Positions 22,857 through 34,153 of a DNA stretch of 64,000 nucleotides are shown piece by piece. Below the pieces are notes generated by a model. That model ran no database searches. It was not told where the DNA came from and saw only the letters and a program-made list of their open reading frames with translations. A program made the position numbers and the translations under genes. Positions within the stretch are counted from its first letter, which is position 1; each line of letters begins with the position of its first letter. This DNA comes from Parasponia andersonii (lineage: Eukaryota; Streptophyta; Magnoliopsida; Rosales; Cannabaceae): positions 1,282,026-1,346,025 of the forward strand of contig JXTB01000017.1 in assembly GCA_002914805.1 (NCBI GenBank). Reading direction: 5' to 3'.

Positions 22857-24993
22857 TACTTAAAAAAGGATTGAACAAGTCTCTTAGAGTTAAGTTATTT
22901 CATTTCTTACTGAATCGACTAACTTGGACACGGTATATTGTGTGTTCTTTCTAATTCATTTATTTATTTGCTCACTCAATTAATCAAATATAACAATCTG
23001 GATAGTCGATATAACACATCTATGCCATCAAGTGATCTACTTTGGGTGGTAGAATGCGCTTTACTCATTTGCAATGTGTATCACTCAAAGTTGGGGATAC
23101 TCTATTTCTTTTTTTGAGAGGGTTACTCTCTTTTCCATACTCAAATCTTTTGACGCGTGAACTACATAGTTTAATATTATTAAGATGCTAACATATTTCA
23201 AGTAAGTATAAGACTAGTATAAGACGAGAGCTGACAAAAGAGAGGCATATATATAAACGAATATGAACTTCATTAAAGAACCAAAAAAGAAATAGTGAGA
23301 AATACAAGAGAAAAGAGAAAGGAGATGAAAGAAAAACAGGAGGAAAAAGAAACAAGGGAGGAGATTAATCCTATATAAGATAAAGAGACATTTTGACCCG
23401 ATGCTAGCTCATTCAGACATATAATCTTCTGCAAGGGAATTGTGCTCCCTAGGCGGAGATGAAGTGACATCTCTCAAAGAAATCAGCTGTATATAAGGTG
23501 TCATCAACAACAACAATAAGGCACCACTTACTCCAAAACGCTGATCTTAAATATCCCAAAACGCTGGCAGACACCACTTATTCGGTTTATTGAAAGGGAC
23601 TCGAACACTAGCACAGTCCTATCCCATCTCTATTTCCGAACGGGACAATGAATGCTATGAACAGAGTAGAGGCACGCTGAATAACCACAATTGGGGTGAA
23701 GCTCTATAACTCGAAAACTCTCCTTGTGCCAAGAGCTCTGAATAACAACAGCGTGGTTGAGGATCATTGTGCCAAGAGCTCTAGAACTCTACCTTCCAAA
23801 CCACTCGACTCATAAAGCTAACTGGAGGATTCAGAATCAATCAAGTGTACGATATGGTCACGTTTAAGGATTGTTAATCCCATCTGAGCAAACTCCCCAG
23901 CAGCCACCAAACCAGCACGCTTTCGCAAAAGTACAAGAATCGAACAAGTGGAGTACTTAAGATTCTTCCGTTACCATTACAAAGCAAACGACAATTAACG
24001 CGCGCATACTCAGATTTGCACTACTTACTGTCAAGAGCGTCTACCCAACACTTCCAAAGGAACAACTTATATATCTTTGACCACCATAGAATCTTCCCAA
24101 TCTCTCCCTTTCCTTGTCCTAGATAGAGGGTCGTCAAATTTATCACTATTTAGCACCCAATATGCCGATTTAGCAGAGCTGAAACAACCATAATATCGAT
24201 TACAAATGAATAGGTTTTGCCTATTTGCTTTTCCCAAGTAACTTTCTCAGTTTCAAAAACGTGTTAATAGTACGGTATCTAAAACAATTTGTTTTCTGGT
24301 ATTGTATGCAAAACTTCGGTTGATTACATCGTTTTGTTGCCACTGCCAGGAGACGTGTAAAAACTCTGAGCAGTTTATGCATATGTGAAACATCTATTTT
24401 GAATTCTATTCCTGAGTCTCCATTTTAACCCAAGTATTGGCTCTGTCAAGAAAATCTAATGCCAACATTTGAAAATGCCATAGACAACGATGACTCTTTT
24501 GGTCCATTAACCATGATCTTAGCATTGGTTTTCGGTGACAAGAGCGTAACGATCCTTGTTAGTAATTTCTCTAGTCTAGGATTCATTTCTTTATTTATCC
24601 AATCATACGAATAAATTTTTTCCCCTTGTTCAATAATAAAAAAAAATAAGAAAACTAAAAATAAAAATATAATAAGACAAATCATGTAGCCAACATTTGT
24701 AGCCAGAAACGAGAGACATTTCAGGCTATCTTCAGCTGGAGAGTTAGTTTAGGCTCCAAGCGGCAGACAAGGCACCATTGAGTAGGCTCTCGCTGTTGAC
24801 TCGAAGTATGGAGCCTTTGCATTCTTCACTTATCAATACTATAACATAATTCAAAATAATATGGAAAAAAAGAAATCTAAAATAACTATACATTTATCAA
24901 GGAAATGAGACAGAGAAAACCCAGAACCGAAATCTATAGATCTGTATGTCAAAAATTGAAGAAAATATATAGCTACTTAAAATTTGAAGGGAA
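22857..24993. other. Intergenic region, nothing recognised
   Basis: The part 23480-24200 is less AT-rich and holds small internal repeats (GTGCCAAGAGCTCT twice, about 23725 and 23768; CCAAAACGCTG twice, about 23533 and 23557), which hints at a decayed mobile element. An open frame on - at 24446-24685 has no recognisable content. Confidence 0.45.
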
Positions 24994-25519
24994 CTATGGA
25001 GATGTAAGTAGCTCCCTCCAATCGTGATCAGAAGCTCTCTTTAGGCACCATGCAAAAGGTTGTTTGTTGTGGATTTCATTAACAAACACCCGTGTCTGAC
25101 TTAAGTGCCCATTTTAATCATCACTTATATATATATATAGGTTGCCAATCCAGTAGGTTTATATATATAATATATATAAATCCTAAACCATTGCCAATTC
25201 AGTAGGTATTTTTTTTTATATGTACGAAACTTGCATTGCATAAAAACTTCTGAAAAAAAAAATTGAAAACCGTAGATTAACATACATATAATACATTATT
25301 TGAAGCCGAAATTATACTTGATATCGGCAATGGAAGAAAAATCGCATAAACAAATCAGCGGAGAAATATTTGAAATTGAAAAGGCTATGGTGTCCTAGTA
25401 TGGTATACCTTGGAATGACATTTGATGAACGATGGCGAAGAAAATATTGAAGAAGAGGAGGAGGAGTAGGCAACCAGAGCTCGACACAGTCTACGTTCTA
25501 TCAAAGGTAAAGTCGCCAT
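24994..25519 (-). CDS. Possible two-exon gene for a 70-residue protein
   Basis: Exon 1 is 25519-25409 (37 codons, starting MATLPLIERRLCRALVAYSS) and ends AAG/GTATAC. Exon 2 is 25095-24994, after an acceptor ending AAGTCAG, and continues in the same phase for 33 codons (TRVFVNEIHNKQPFAWCLKR..) to a TAG. The N-terminus is rich in Arg, Ala and Ser without acidic residues apart from one Glu, like a mitochondrial presequence. Upstream on the minus strand lie a GCCCAATA box, GGCCCAT, a TTAGGGTTTGGG (telo-box type) motif and CTATAAAA just before the ATG, a combination usual for housekeeping plant genes. I do not recognise the protein, and other exons could exist. A longer in-frame start at 25567 lies in the promoter-like part and is less likely. 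Confidence 0.4.
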
Positions 25520-27138
25520 TTTTATAGCTGCTTCCCAAACCCTAATGACGTACGTCACCATATTCAAACATGGGCCGAAGTGCTATTGGGCTTTTTAGTC
25601 AGCAGTTAGGTTAGGGCCAAAAGCCCATAGCCGAAGCTGAAGTGTCCTCCGTTTTATTTTTGGTTTTAGCCGTTAATTGCATTTTATCCCTTCTATTTTC
25701 ATTATATTTGTTTTTGAATTGACATTTACTTTTAAAAATAACTAACTTATATCGTCGAATTTGATTAAATACTAAATAGTAAGGAATTTATCTGTTGTGA
25801 TAGTTTCTACGAGAATAATTACTCCAAATTAATAGTATCACAAGAAGTAACTGACATGTTTCATGTCGTGGACAATAATTTTCTCTAAATCAATTGTCAA
25901 CCTGTATATGTTTGGGCACCAATTAAAATTCATGATATGCGTCTGTTTTTCGTTATAAAATATAGAAAAAAAAATTAAATAATGCATATTATTTTTATTT
26001 TTTTCAATTACTCAAATAATAGTGACCGTTACATAATGATTTAGTGGCTAAAAAAATATTATAAATATGTAAAAAAAAATAATACCTACTAGATTATGGC
26101 ACAATATATGTAAAGTATTTTTTTTTTTAGATCTTATCTTTGAGCTTAAAGTGAAAATGAGACAAAATATAACTCTTTTACGAAAAAAGTTTTCTTGTTT
26201 TCATGAAAAATGAAAATGACACAAATATCCGCTTTTCATCGATGACATGTGTAGTAGTGAAATCTGTAAGTCAATTTGAGTTTTAAAATGCTAAAGAACA
26301 TAAAACTATGACCTCAATGTTGAACATGATTGCTCCACCTTAGTCGAATAATGTAGATAACGGGAGCTCATTCATAGAAGTGATTTTTTTTGTTGTGTGT
26401 ATTTTTGTAGTTAATCATTTTCAAATTTTTTTGACCCAAATCATCTTTTGATTTTTGGAATAGAAAGTCTGAGGGTATGGACAACGAGCCTTGGATAATA
26501 ATTTTTGTTGATATTTTAATCAACTGAGATATAGGCTTGTGATTAGGTCATTTAAGTAACTGGATATAAGATGTAGGGGAAAAATAATTAGACATAAGCA
26601 AGAATGAAAATATTAGTATCAATGGAAATATCAATACTTCAATTTACAGAAATATTTGGGATAATATTAATATCGACGAAAAATTTTGAAAAAAAATGCA
26701 AATCACAAATAATTGGTAAAAACTATAGAATTACTTTATAAAATTTTAGAAAATGTAAAATCATTCAATAGTTGATAATTCACCAACAAATTAGCTTTCT
26801 TACAAAAAGTAGCATACACATAGCTTAATATTATGTGACACTTTTCAATAATTATTGTAATATTTAACTATAATTGAAAAACATATTTACGAATACATTA
26901 AAATATAAATATTTAACAATAATTTACATTTATTCATCACAAGATAACACCAATATCAAAATGAATTTTCAGGAGGTTTGAAAGTATTAGAAGTATAATC
27001 TTAGTCTAAACAATAATAATATCATGACATAAAGTCTGAGTCCATTCGCATGTACTTATTAAATATTCCATGTATAGGTTTGATAATCTCTTCTCTTAGA
27101 TTCTTTTTTTTTCCTCCTTTTTTTCTAAAGTACATTTG

Positions 27139-27139
<1 letters not shown>

Positions 27140-27185
<46 letters not shown>
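27140..27185. repeat. (AT)n microsatellite
   Basis: About 22 uninterrupted AT units. Confidence 0.95.
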
Positions 27186-27186
<1 letters not shown>

Positions 27187-27255
27187 CACTTGAAAAGAAT
27201 AAATTATGGTGAAAAAATGTCAAAAATATTTTTTTAATATTACGAACTTGCTAAA

Positions 27256-27329
27256 GTTATCGATACATCCCTGATATTTCCCTAATTTTATTGTTATCGA
27301 TACATCCCTGATATTTCCCTAATTTTATT
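27256..27329. repeat. 37-bp perfect tandem duplication
   Basis: Two identical 37-bp copies beginning GTTATCGATACATCCCTGAT (27256-27292 and 27293-27329), followed by a partial third (GATATTTCC). The identity suggests a recent duplication. Confidence 0.9.
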
Positions 27330-28044
27330 GATATTTCCTCGATTTAGCTTTGTGAACAAAGTTTCCTATAACAATATCATTATCAATATTTACCAATCCT
27401 TGAAATTTTCCTGATATTCTGATAGATTTTTCTTATATTTTATATCTATATCGGGACCTTACCAAACTAAAATTTCACTGAAAATATTGATTTTTTAATC
27501 TTTGAATATTGGTGACCTGACAATGAAAATATTTCTTGCTAAAATTATTTTCAAAAAGGACTTTTATTCTATTAGGTGAAAATCCCTGTACGGGAAAGGA
27601 ATTGTTATTACAGTTATGAAAATATAGTTAATTAAGAAAAAACAAAGGTAATGAAAATGTATTTTTTTTCTTATTCATTTTGTAGGTTTCATAGTTTGAT
27701 CTCTACGCAGCAAGAGGGGATATTTGGTTAGGGTTTTTCTTTTATTTTTTTATTATTTTTTTCTCGTTCAAATAATCCTTCTATATCGCGAAGATCATTT
27801 TCTTAGGTATAAATTTATATAAGTTTTCTCCCACTTTGTTCTAGATATGTGGGATTTTTATTTATTTTTATTTGTCTTTTTGTTTTTTATTTTTTTATAG
27901 ATTTGGTGGTTCAAATATAATCCAAATTCGGAAGAATTTTTTCAGTGAAATAATTCATTTTCATATTAGTCAAACAAGAAAAATCCGATAGGGGTGGAAA
28001 GGGTCTTGAAATAGCGAAGAAGACAATATTGATTATCATCGTTG

Positions 28045-28083
<39 letters not shown>
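28045..28083. repeat. (ATT)n microsatellite
   Basis: About 13 ATT units. Confidence 0.95.
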
Positions 28084-28372
28084 GAGTAAAGGGTTTATGA
28101 TACAAATGGTTCTTGGACTATCTAATATATAGCAATTTAATCATTAAATTATCTAAATTATAATTTATTATTAAATTTTTAACAAAAAAAATATATATAA
28201 AGAACACGTTAAAGGATTTTAAAGAGTATTTAAGAGAAAAAAATTTGAATAAAATAATTTAAAAAGAAGAATAAAAATATATTATTTATAATCTTTTAAG
28301 ATTCGTAAAATTAAAAATTTTATTTATTTTTATATTAAAATCTTCAAAATTACCTTTACCAGTGCTACCATG

Positions 28373-28828
28373 TAGAACTGTAAATTTGGGCCGATCCGCA
28401 CACTTTTTTTTTTCTCTTATAGTTTTAAAAATTTGTCTTATTAATTTTAGTTATTTATTTTACTAAATAAATAAGTATGCAGCTAGTAATTTTATTTTTT
28501 ATTGAAAAAGATTCATTTTTCTATTTTTTTTTTTTAAATTACCGGATCGGACCGAATTTAACCCGGCCCAGTTTGGTTCAAAACTTTAGCCCTGCGGGCT
28601 ATCAGGCCCAACTAGACTTTCAAAAATATTTTGCGAACCAACCTAGTCCAGCCCACTTCTATTTCCAGCCCGATCCGGGCCATCAAGCCCAATTAGAGCT
28701 TTAAAAATATTTTGCAAACCAACCTAATCCAAACCACTTCTATTCCCAACCCGATCCGGTCTGAATTTCTTCTCAGACCCGAACAAGACCCGAACAGGCC
28801 GAGTCGGCCGCCCATATTTACAGCTCTA
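28373..28828. mobile_element. hAT-type MITE, copy 1
   Basis: The left end TAGAACTGTAAATTTGGGC matches the reverse complement of the right end, TAGAGCTGTAAATATGGGC (17 of 19). Flanks CTACCATG and GTACCACG look like an 8-bp target duplication with two changes. The ends are rich in GGGCC/GGCCC runs and the middle is AT-rich. It contains an internal duplication of CAAAAATATTTTGC..AACCAACCTA (about 28621 and 28704). No transposase. A second copy lies at 43233-43607. Confidence 0.7.
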
Positions 28829-29358
28829 GTACCACGTACTCCTCCTCAATTCCCACGTGTGTTTGGAGTTAGAAATTTTGCGGTGAATTATAATTTTATC
28901 AATCCATCCACCAAATTGCTACCAGTTAAAAAGTTCAAATTCAACAGTTCATGGACAATTTTTGGCATTAACCGCTAGTAAATGGTTTAGTTGAGGAGCG
29001 TTGAATTTTCACGTATGACCTATAGTGACTGGTCGTACCACTGGCCACGCCACCCACCGCCATGGCTATATTTGGAAGCTTTTAACAGAGTAGGTAGCGT
29101 AGGAATGGGATCCTCCAATTTTGACTTTTTCTTTTGAGATTTGCTTCTTCTTCTTCTTCATTCCGTTTCAAGTTTCGACTAACCCCTTTCTTCTTCTTCG
29201 TCTTCCCATGCTCTGATTCATTCCAATTCGATTCCATTTTTGCGTTTTTCCTTCTCACTCTTCACTCACACGTCTTCTTTTCTACCCAAAAAAAGAAAAA
29301 AAAAAATCCCAAAACAACTATTAGGGTTTCTGGCTGATTACTCCGCAATTTCAAAGCC
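28829..29358. other. Upstream region of the ferrochelatase gene
   Basis: No separate gene. From about 29130 on it is C/T-rich, like a plant 5' leader, with an A-rich stretch near 29285-29310. Confidence 0.5.
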
Positions 29359-32300
29359 ATGGACGTCAAATCTTGCTCTGGTCTCCTTTCCAAGACGAAG
29401 CTCAGCGGTTACAATCTCCGGAATTCGGATCGTACAGTTTCTACGTAAGTCAAGTCCTCCTCGACTTTACTGTAATTTACAGCAGTTTCATGTTAAATCT
29501 ATTATGGAGATGTATTCCTATTTTGCACGATCCAAGAACTTTATTTTTGCCTTTTTTTTTGGGTGGGTTTTATGAATTTCATGAGAATTTCAAGTTTGGG
29601 CTTCTTTAGTTAGATTGAAGCTGAAAATGATGCAGAATTGTCTACTACTGCAAGGTTATTGAGATAAATTTTGAAAAAGAAAGAAGATTGCTCTAAGGTC
29701 ATGTTTACTAATCCTTAATAGGCTGTAGTGGGAATGAAAATCAGGGAATTGTTTACTTAACCATTTGGGACACAAATTTTTGGGAATTCTTCAAATAATT
29801 ATTGTGATAAATCGGGAAGGGATCACTAATTTTATGATTTCTTCTCATTTCTCTTCGAAATCTTCCCTTTTATAATTCTTCCATGAAGTGTTAATGGTAT
29901 CAGCTATAATAATCTTTTATTTATTAGATTGCTTTAGAATGTTACTAACTGCATGCATTTCAGGTCTTGCTCTTATTCTGGATCTCCTATGTCAGTCTCC
30001 TGTCATTCATCTAAGAGTTTGCGACTCGATAATGTCACATATCAGCCTCTCTCAGGTTCCTGTTCTAGCGCAAGGAATAAGAACATGCTTGGGTTAGTGC
30101 ATTCGCAGGCGTGTTTGCCCTTTGACAAGAGAAACACAGTGGGAAAAACGTTTTGTTCTGTAGGAGTTTGTACTTACGATGGCGTTGCTATAGAATCTCA
30201 TTCACAAGTTGTAGAAGAAAAAGTTGGGGTTCTTCTTCTAAATCTAGGAGGACCGGAGACTCTTAGTGACGTGCAACCATTTTTGTTCAACTTATTTGCA
30301 GACCCGGTATGTTTGTGGTAGTACATCCCTGCCTTCTTTTGTGTGTTCTAGCATGAGTCGTACTTTGCTTGAGGTGATAATAATATTTTCTGAATGGTGT
30401 GAGGCAGGATATCATTCGTCTCCCACGGTTGTTTAGGTTTCTTCAAAGGCCATTGGCTCAATTGATTTCTGTTCTTCGAGCTCCCAAAAGCAGAGAAGGT
30501 TATGCTGCTATTGGGGGTGGTTCACCCTTGCGTAAAATTACTGACGAGCAGGTATAGATATGTCTATTCAAGTGTGTTTGTTCGACATAAAATTTTCATT
30601 ATCAAATGATTATTCGTTTTTCATTTGGTGTTGGGTGGGAAATACAATTTTGTTTGCATCATTATATTATATGTTGCAGGCACATGCACTTAAACTGGCT
30701 TTGGAAGCAAAGAACATATCTGCAAATATCTATGTGGGAATGCGCTATTGGTATCCATTCACTGAGGAGGCCATTCAGCAAGTTAGTCCTTGACTTTTAA
30801 AATGTATTTTAAGCCTGTTTCTATTGGTAGAAAGTTTTATGTTAGCTGTTCTGGCTCATATTGAAAAAAGTTGTTCATCAATACAGGAGAAGGAAATAGG
30901 ATTCTTTAGTGTTTGCAGTGTCTCCTTAGAGTAGCTAATCATTGTGTTGGTTTTCACGTCATTTGAAGTATTACGTCTTTCCAATTTCTCTGTTAACTGC
31001 TCAAGGAGAACTATTTTAACATATCTCATTATGTGTGACAGATAAAGAGGGATAAGATCACTAGGCTTGTTGTGCTACCTCTGTACCCACAATTTTCTAT
31101 TTCTACCACTGGATCGAGCATCCGAGTGCTTCAGAGTTTATTCAGGTATTAGTTTGTGTCAACCTTTCACCTTCTAAAGCATGTGATTTTAGATTCATAT
31201 CTACTTGTTCATTCTCTCTGAACGAGATTTGACTGTCAGGAAAGACGCCCATCTGTCAAGGCTGCCTGTTGCAGTTATAAAATCATGGTACCAAAGAGAA
31301 GGTTATGTTAGGTCAATGGCTGACTTGATTGCAAAAGAACTAGAGACTTTTGCTGAGCCTTCAGAGGTGGATAAATTTGTCTTTGTTGATCTGAAAGGTT
31401 TCTCAATGCAATAGACAGTGGGTTATACAAATGCAGTAAGCATATTCTAATTTTAAAATAAATTTTAGGTGATGATATTCTTCAGTGCCCATGGTGTCCC
31501 GGTCAGTTATGTTGAGGATGCAGGGGATCCATATAGGGATCAGATGGAGGAGTGTATCTTCTTAATTATGCAAGAACTTAAAGCTAGAGGAATTGACAAT
31601 AAGCACACTCTTGCTTACCAGGTGGATTATAAAACTTTACGTTTTCTTCTTTTGCCTTGCAATTCTTGGCATAAAATTCTGGGTTTCCTTTTGGCATTAT
31701 TATTCAAAGCCTTTTATTCTTACAATATTGACTTTTTTCCCCTTCTTCCTTCGGTTGGATGGGAAATCAGAGCCGAGTTGGTCCTGTTCAATGGCTGAAG
31801 CCCTATACTGATGAAGTTCTTGTTGAGCTTGGTCAGAAGGGTGTGAAAAATCTCCTAGCTGTTCCAGTCAGGTACATGCTTTGTGGCAATAAGTAGGACT
31901 TGAGTGTCGGATTATTGTTGTACTCTGATGTTATCAAAGTATTAGTTATCTCCATCATTGTATATTATTACTCTAGCATGAAGCATCAAATATGGTCCCT
32001 TTTTTCTAATTAAAGATTTACGTGTTTTATGTGAAAGGTCTCCATACCTCTGCCATTTTGTGTCCTTTACGTTTAACATTCTGTTATTACCGCAATAAAC
32101 AAAATTCTAGATGCCATAATATTTCTTTATTTGAAACTTACTGGCACTTACCTCCATGTGGCATTTCATTTGGTCTTTGTATCTTGATCTATGCATTTTC
32201 GTTATACTTGGCTCTTGGAAATGTTTGACTTTAGTCTGGGCCAATCAAGTGACCAGTAAATTAATTGTACATTCTCTTGATCTCCAGCTTTGTCAGTGAG

Positions 32301-32600
32301 CACATAGAAACACTTGAAGAGATAGATATGGAGTACAAGGACTTGGCTCTTGAATCTGGGATTGAGAATTGGGGCCGAGTTCCCGCCCTTGGTTGTACCT
32401 CTTCCTTCATCACAGATTTGGCGGATGCAGTAATAGAAGCCCTGCCATCAGCAACAACCATGTCAACGTCATCAACTACCTCTATAGTAGTTGATCATGA
32501 TCTAGTTCGGGATTTTGTTAAACTGTTCTTCGGTTCCATCCTGGCATTTCTACTTTTTTCACCAAGAATGATTTCGGCGTTCAAGAATCATCTATTTTGA
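29359..32600 (+). CDS. Ferrochelatase, plastid-type leader, FC1-like
   Basis: Adds Fe2+ to protoporphyrin IX in the last step of haem synthesis. Exons: 29359-29444, 29964-30306, 30408-30551, 30680-30781, 31042-31145, 31240-31366, 31469-31621, 31771-31871, 32288-32600. All introns are GT-AG and the joined frame is open (490 residues). Residues 1-90 are Ser-rich with few acids, like a chloroplast transit peptide. The HemH domain starts at [20 protein letters not shown] and includes [19 protein letters not shown] and the metal-site His in [11 protein letters not shown]. It also has [16 protein letters not shown] and the catalytic Glu in [13 protein letters not shown]. The tail ends in a hydrophobic stretch ([14 protein letters not shown]) and then NHLF. 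The LHC-type chlorophyll-binding motif of plant FC2 is absent, which favours FC1. The gene is intact. Confidence 0.93.
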
Positions 32601-33462
32601 GTGAAGATCCAAATTCTTAAGTAACCCAATACCATACAGCGCTGCACTTACATAATAAGCGATGAAACATTACAAAGAAAAAGGATACGAGTTTCCGAGA
32701 ATTTAATTTTGCGTTTAAGCTATTGTCAGGATGTGTAATTTGATTTCCTTGAAATGACTTTGCTTACGGATAGCACTATAGGTCCTACTATGAGCTTACC
32801 GTTTTTGACATATAGAAACTGGCTGCTTTTTGCTTAATATGTGTTGTTGGCAGTTATTGTGTAGCGTTTAATCTTCAGTATGCTTGTCTAGTTGTGTATT
32901 TTGATGTCATGTGCTTTCTTGAGTGCATAAATTGCTTGGTCCCCAAATATCCGTGGTGCAACTGCAACATCGTTTTTAGCAATCTCATCCCAAAACACTA
33001 AGGAAAGCAAAGCAATATGTAGAGTATTGCTTATCCAACAGAAGCCATTCAACGAGTTTTTCATATCTACTTAATGTAACACTCTTAACATGATGATATA
33101 CTCTTTTTTCCGTCTCTTAAATTATCATGAAAAGTTGCATTCCTCTCGCAAACATAGAGAGCCAATGAATTTGAACATGCAATACAAGAACTGTTAAAAA
33201 ATATATATATATATACCAGAAGGGCAACTCTGGTACAAAATATAAGGGAAGCTGATCAATTATTTTAACTCGAATGTTATCAGGTGTTTCTACTCCACTA
33301 AATCAGCTGCAATATATAACATTTCAGCATGGACATTATATGACTAATTGACCCCCAAAAAAAAAAAAAAAAAGCATTTCCACATAACAAAAATCAACTG
33401 ACAAGAAGCTCGACTGGTTCAACTCCAATGACAATTCTTTCTTTTCTTTCACGGCTCTGCAC
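32601..33462. other. Convergent 3' regions
   Basis: Space between the stop codons of ferrochelatase (+) and ATP synthase subunit g (-); both 3' UTRs must lie here. AT-rich with a short TA run near 33207 and an A run near 33360. No other gene. Confidence 0.6.
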
Positions 33463-34153
33463 TTAAACGTAGTAGCCAGTGAAAGTAAATCCTCGACCTA
33501 CAATCTCACCAGCACAAAACCAGGCAAAGCATTCTAACCCAAACAGAGCTGCAATTCCAGCATCCTCAACCTTCAACTCCTGCCTCTTCTTCAAAAGATG
33601 CTTGACATAATCAAGCTCCTTCCAGAATGCTTCGTAACGCCCGGGTATACTGCACCAGGATAAAAAGACAACAATAGAGATTGGCATTGTCAGGCAATAA
33701 GGCATAAAATTTTCAAACTCGTGGGAAGCATAGCACATAAAGTAAATAAATAAGATTTAATTGTTAAACCCATCTCGTATTTGCTCTCGAACAACCAAGT
33801 CAATAGATTTAGGACATTCTAATACTCGCCATCTTTTTCTTTTTCCAAAGAAAATAATATTAGGGAGTTTCTTTAAAACATTTCCTATATGGGCAACAAT
33901 TTTTTTAACCTGAAATTACATTTTGATGCTTATCATTGTAAGTGAAATGCGAGTAAGACAAAGAGACTGGCCTGGCAAGACGAGTATAAAATAATTGTTC
34001 AGACAAAAGCTGACACTTTTCAACAGTGGGGGGCTCCTGGATATACTGCTTGTTCTGCTCCAATAGCTGCTTATAGTAGGCAATCCCATGCTTAGCCACA
34101 AACTGTGAAGCCTGAGTAGCCTTCGATTTAAACTGAAGCAGCTTGGACGCCAT
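33463..34153 (-). CDS. Mitochondrial ATP synthase subunit g
   Basis: Membrane-sector (Fo) subunit linked to dimerisation of the mitochondrial ATP synthase. Exon 1 is 34153-33972 and exon 2 is 33649-33463, together 122 residues, normal for the plant protein. Exon 1 begins MASKLLQFKSKATQASQFVA and ends FYTRLA. Exon 2 runs SIPGRYEAFWKELDYVKHLL..VEDAGIAALFGLECFAWFC and ends GRGFTFTGYYV, with the single hydrophobic segment carrying the GxxxG-like dimer face (AGEIVGRGF). The only arrangement that gives the family's LA-SIPGRY joint uses the donor CCAG/GCCAGT, a GC-AG intron. A GT donor four bases further in would put the sequence out of register with the family. There is no cleavable presequence, as usual for this subunit. 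Confidence 0.88.

Larger units (their letters stand above)
25520..28372. other. AT-rich intergenic region
   Basis: Apart from the promoter-like part next to 25520, it holds no recognisable gene. Repeats listed separately: a TA microsatellite, a 37-bp tandem duplication and an ATT microsatellite. Confidence 0.6.

Noticed and set aside
24446..24685. 79-codon open frame on -
   Set aside because: No recognisable motif, start in a T-rich stretch, no splice or promoter support.
28477..28978. Open frames with NPARS-like Pro-rich translation
   Set aside because: They are translations of the GGCCC-rich hAT MITE and its flank, not a gene.
31593..32228. Open frames between ferrochelatase exons
   Set aside because: Intronic; they do not match the HemH domain and contain the splice sites.
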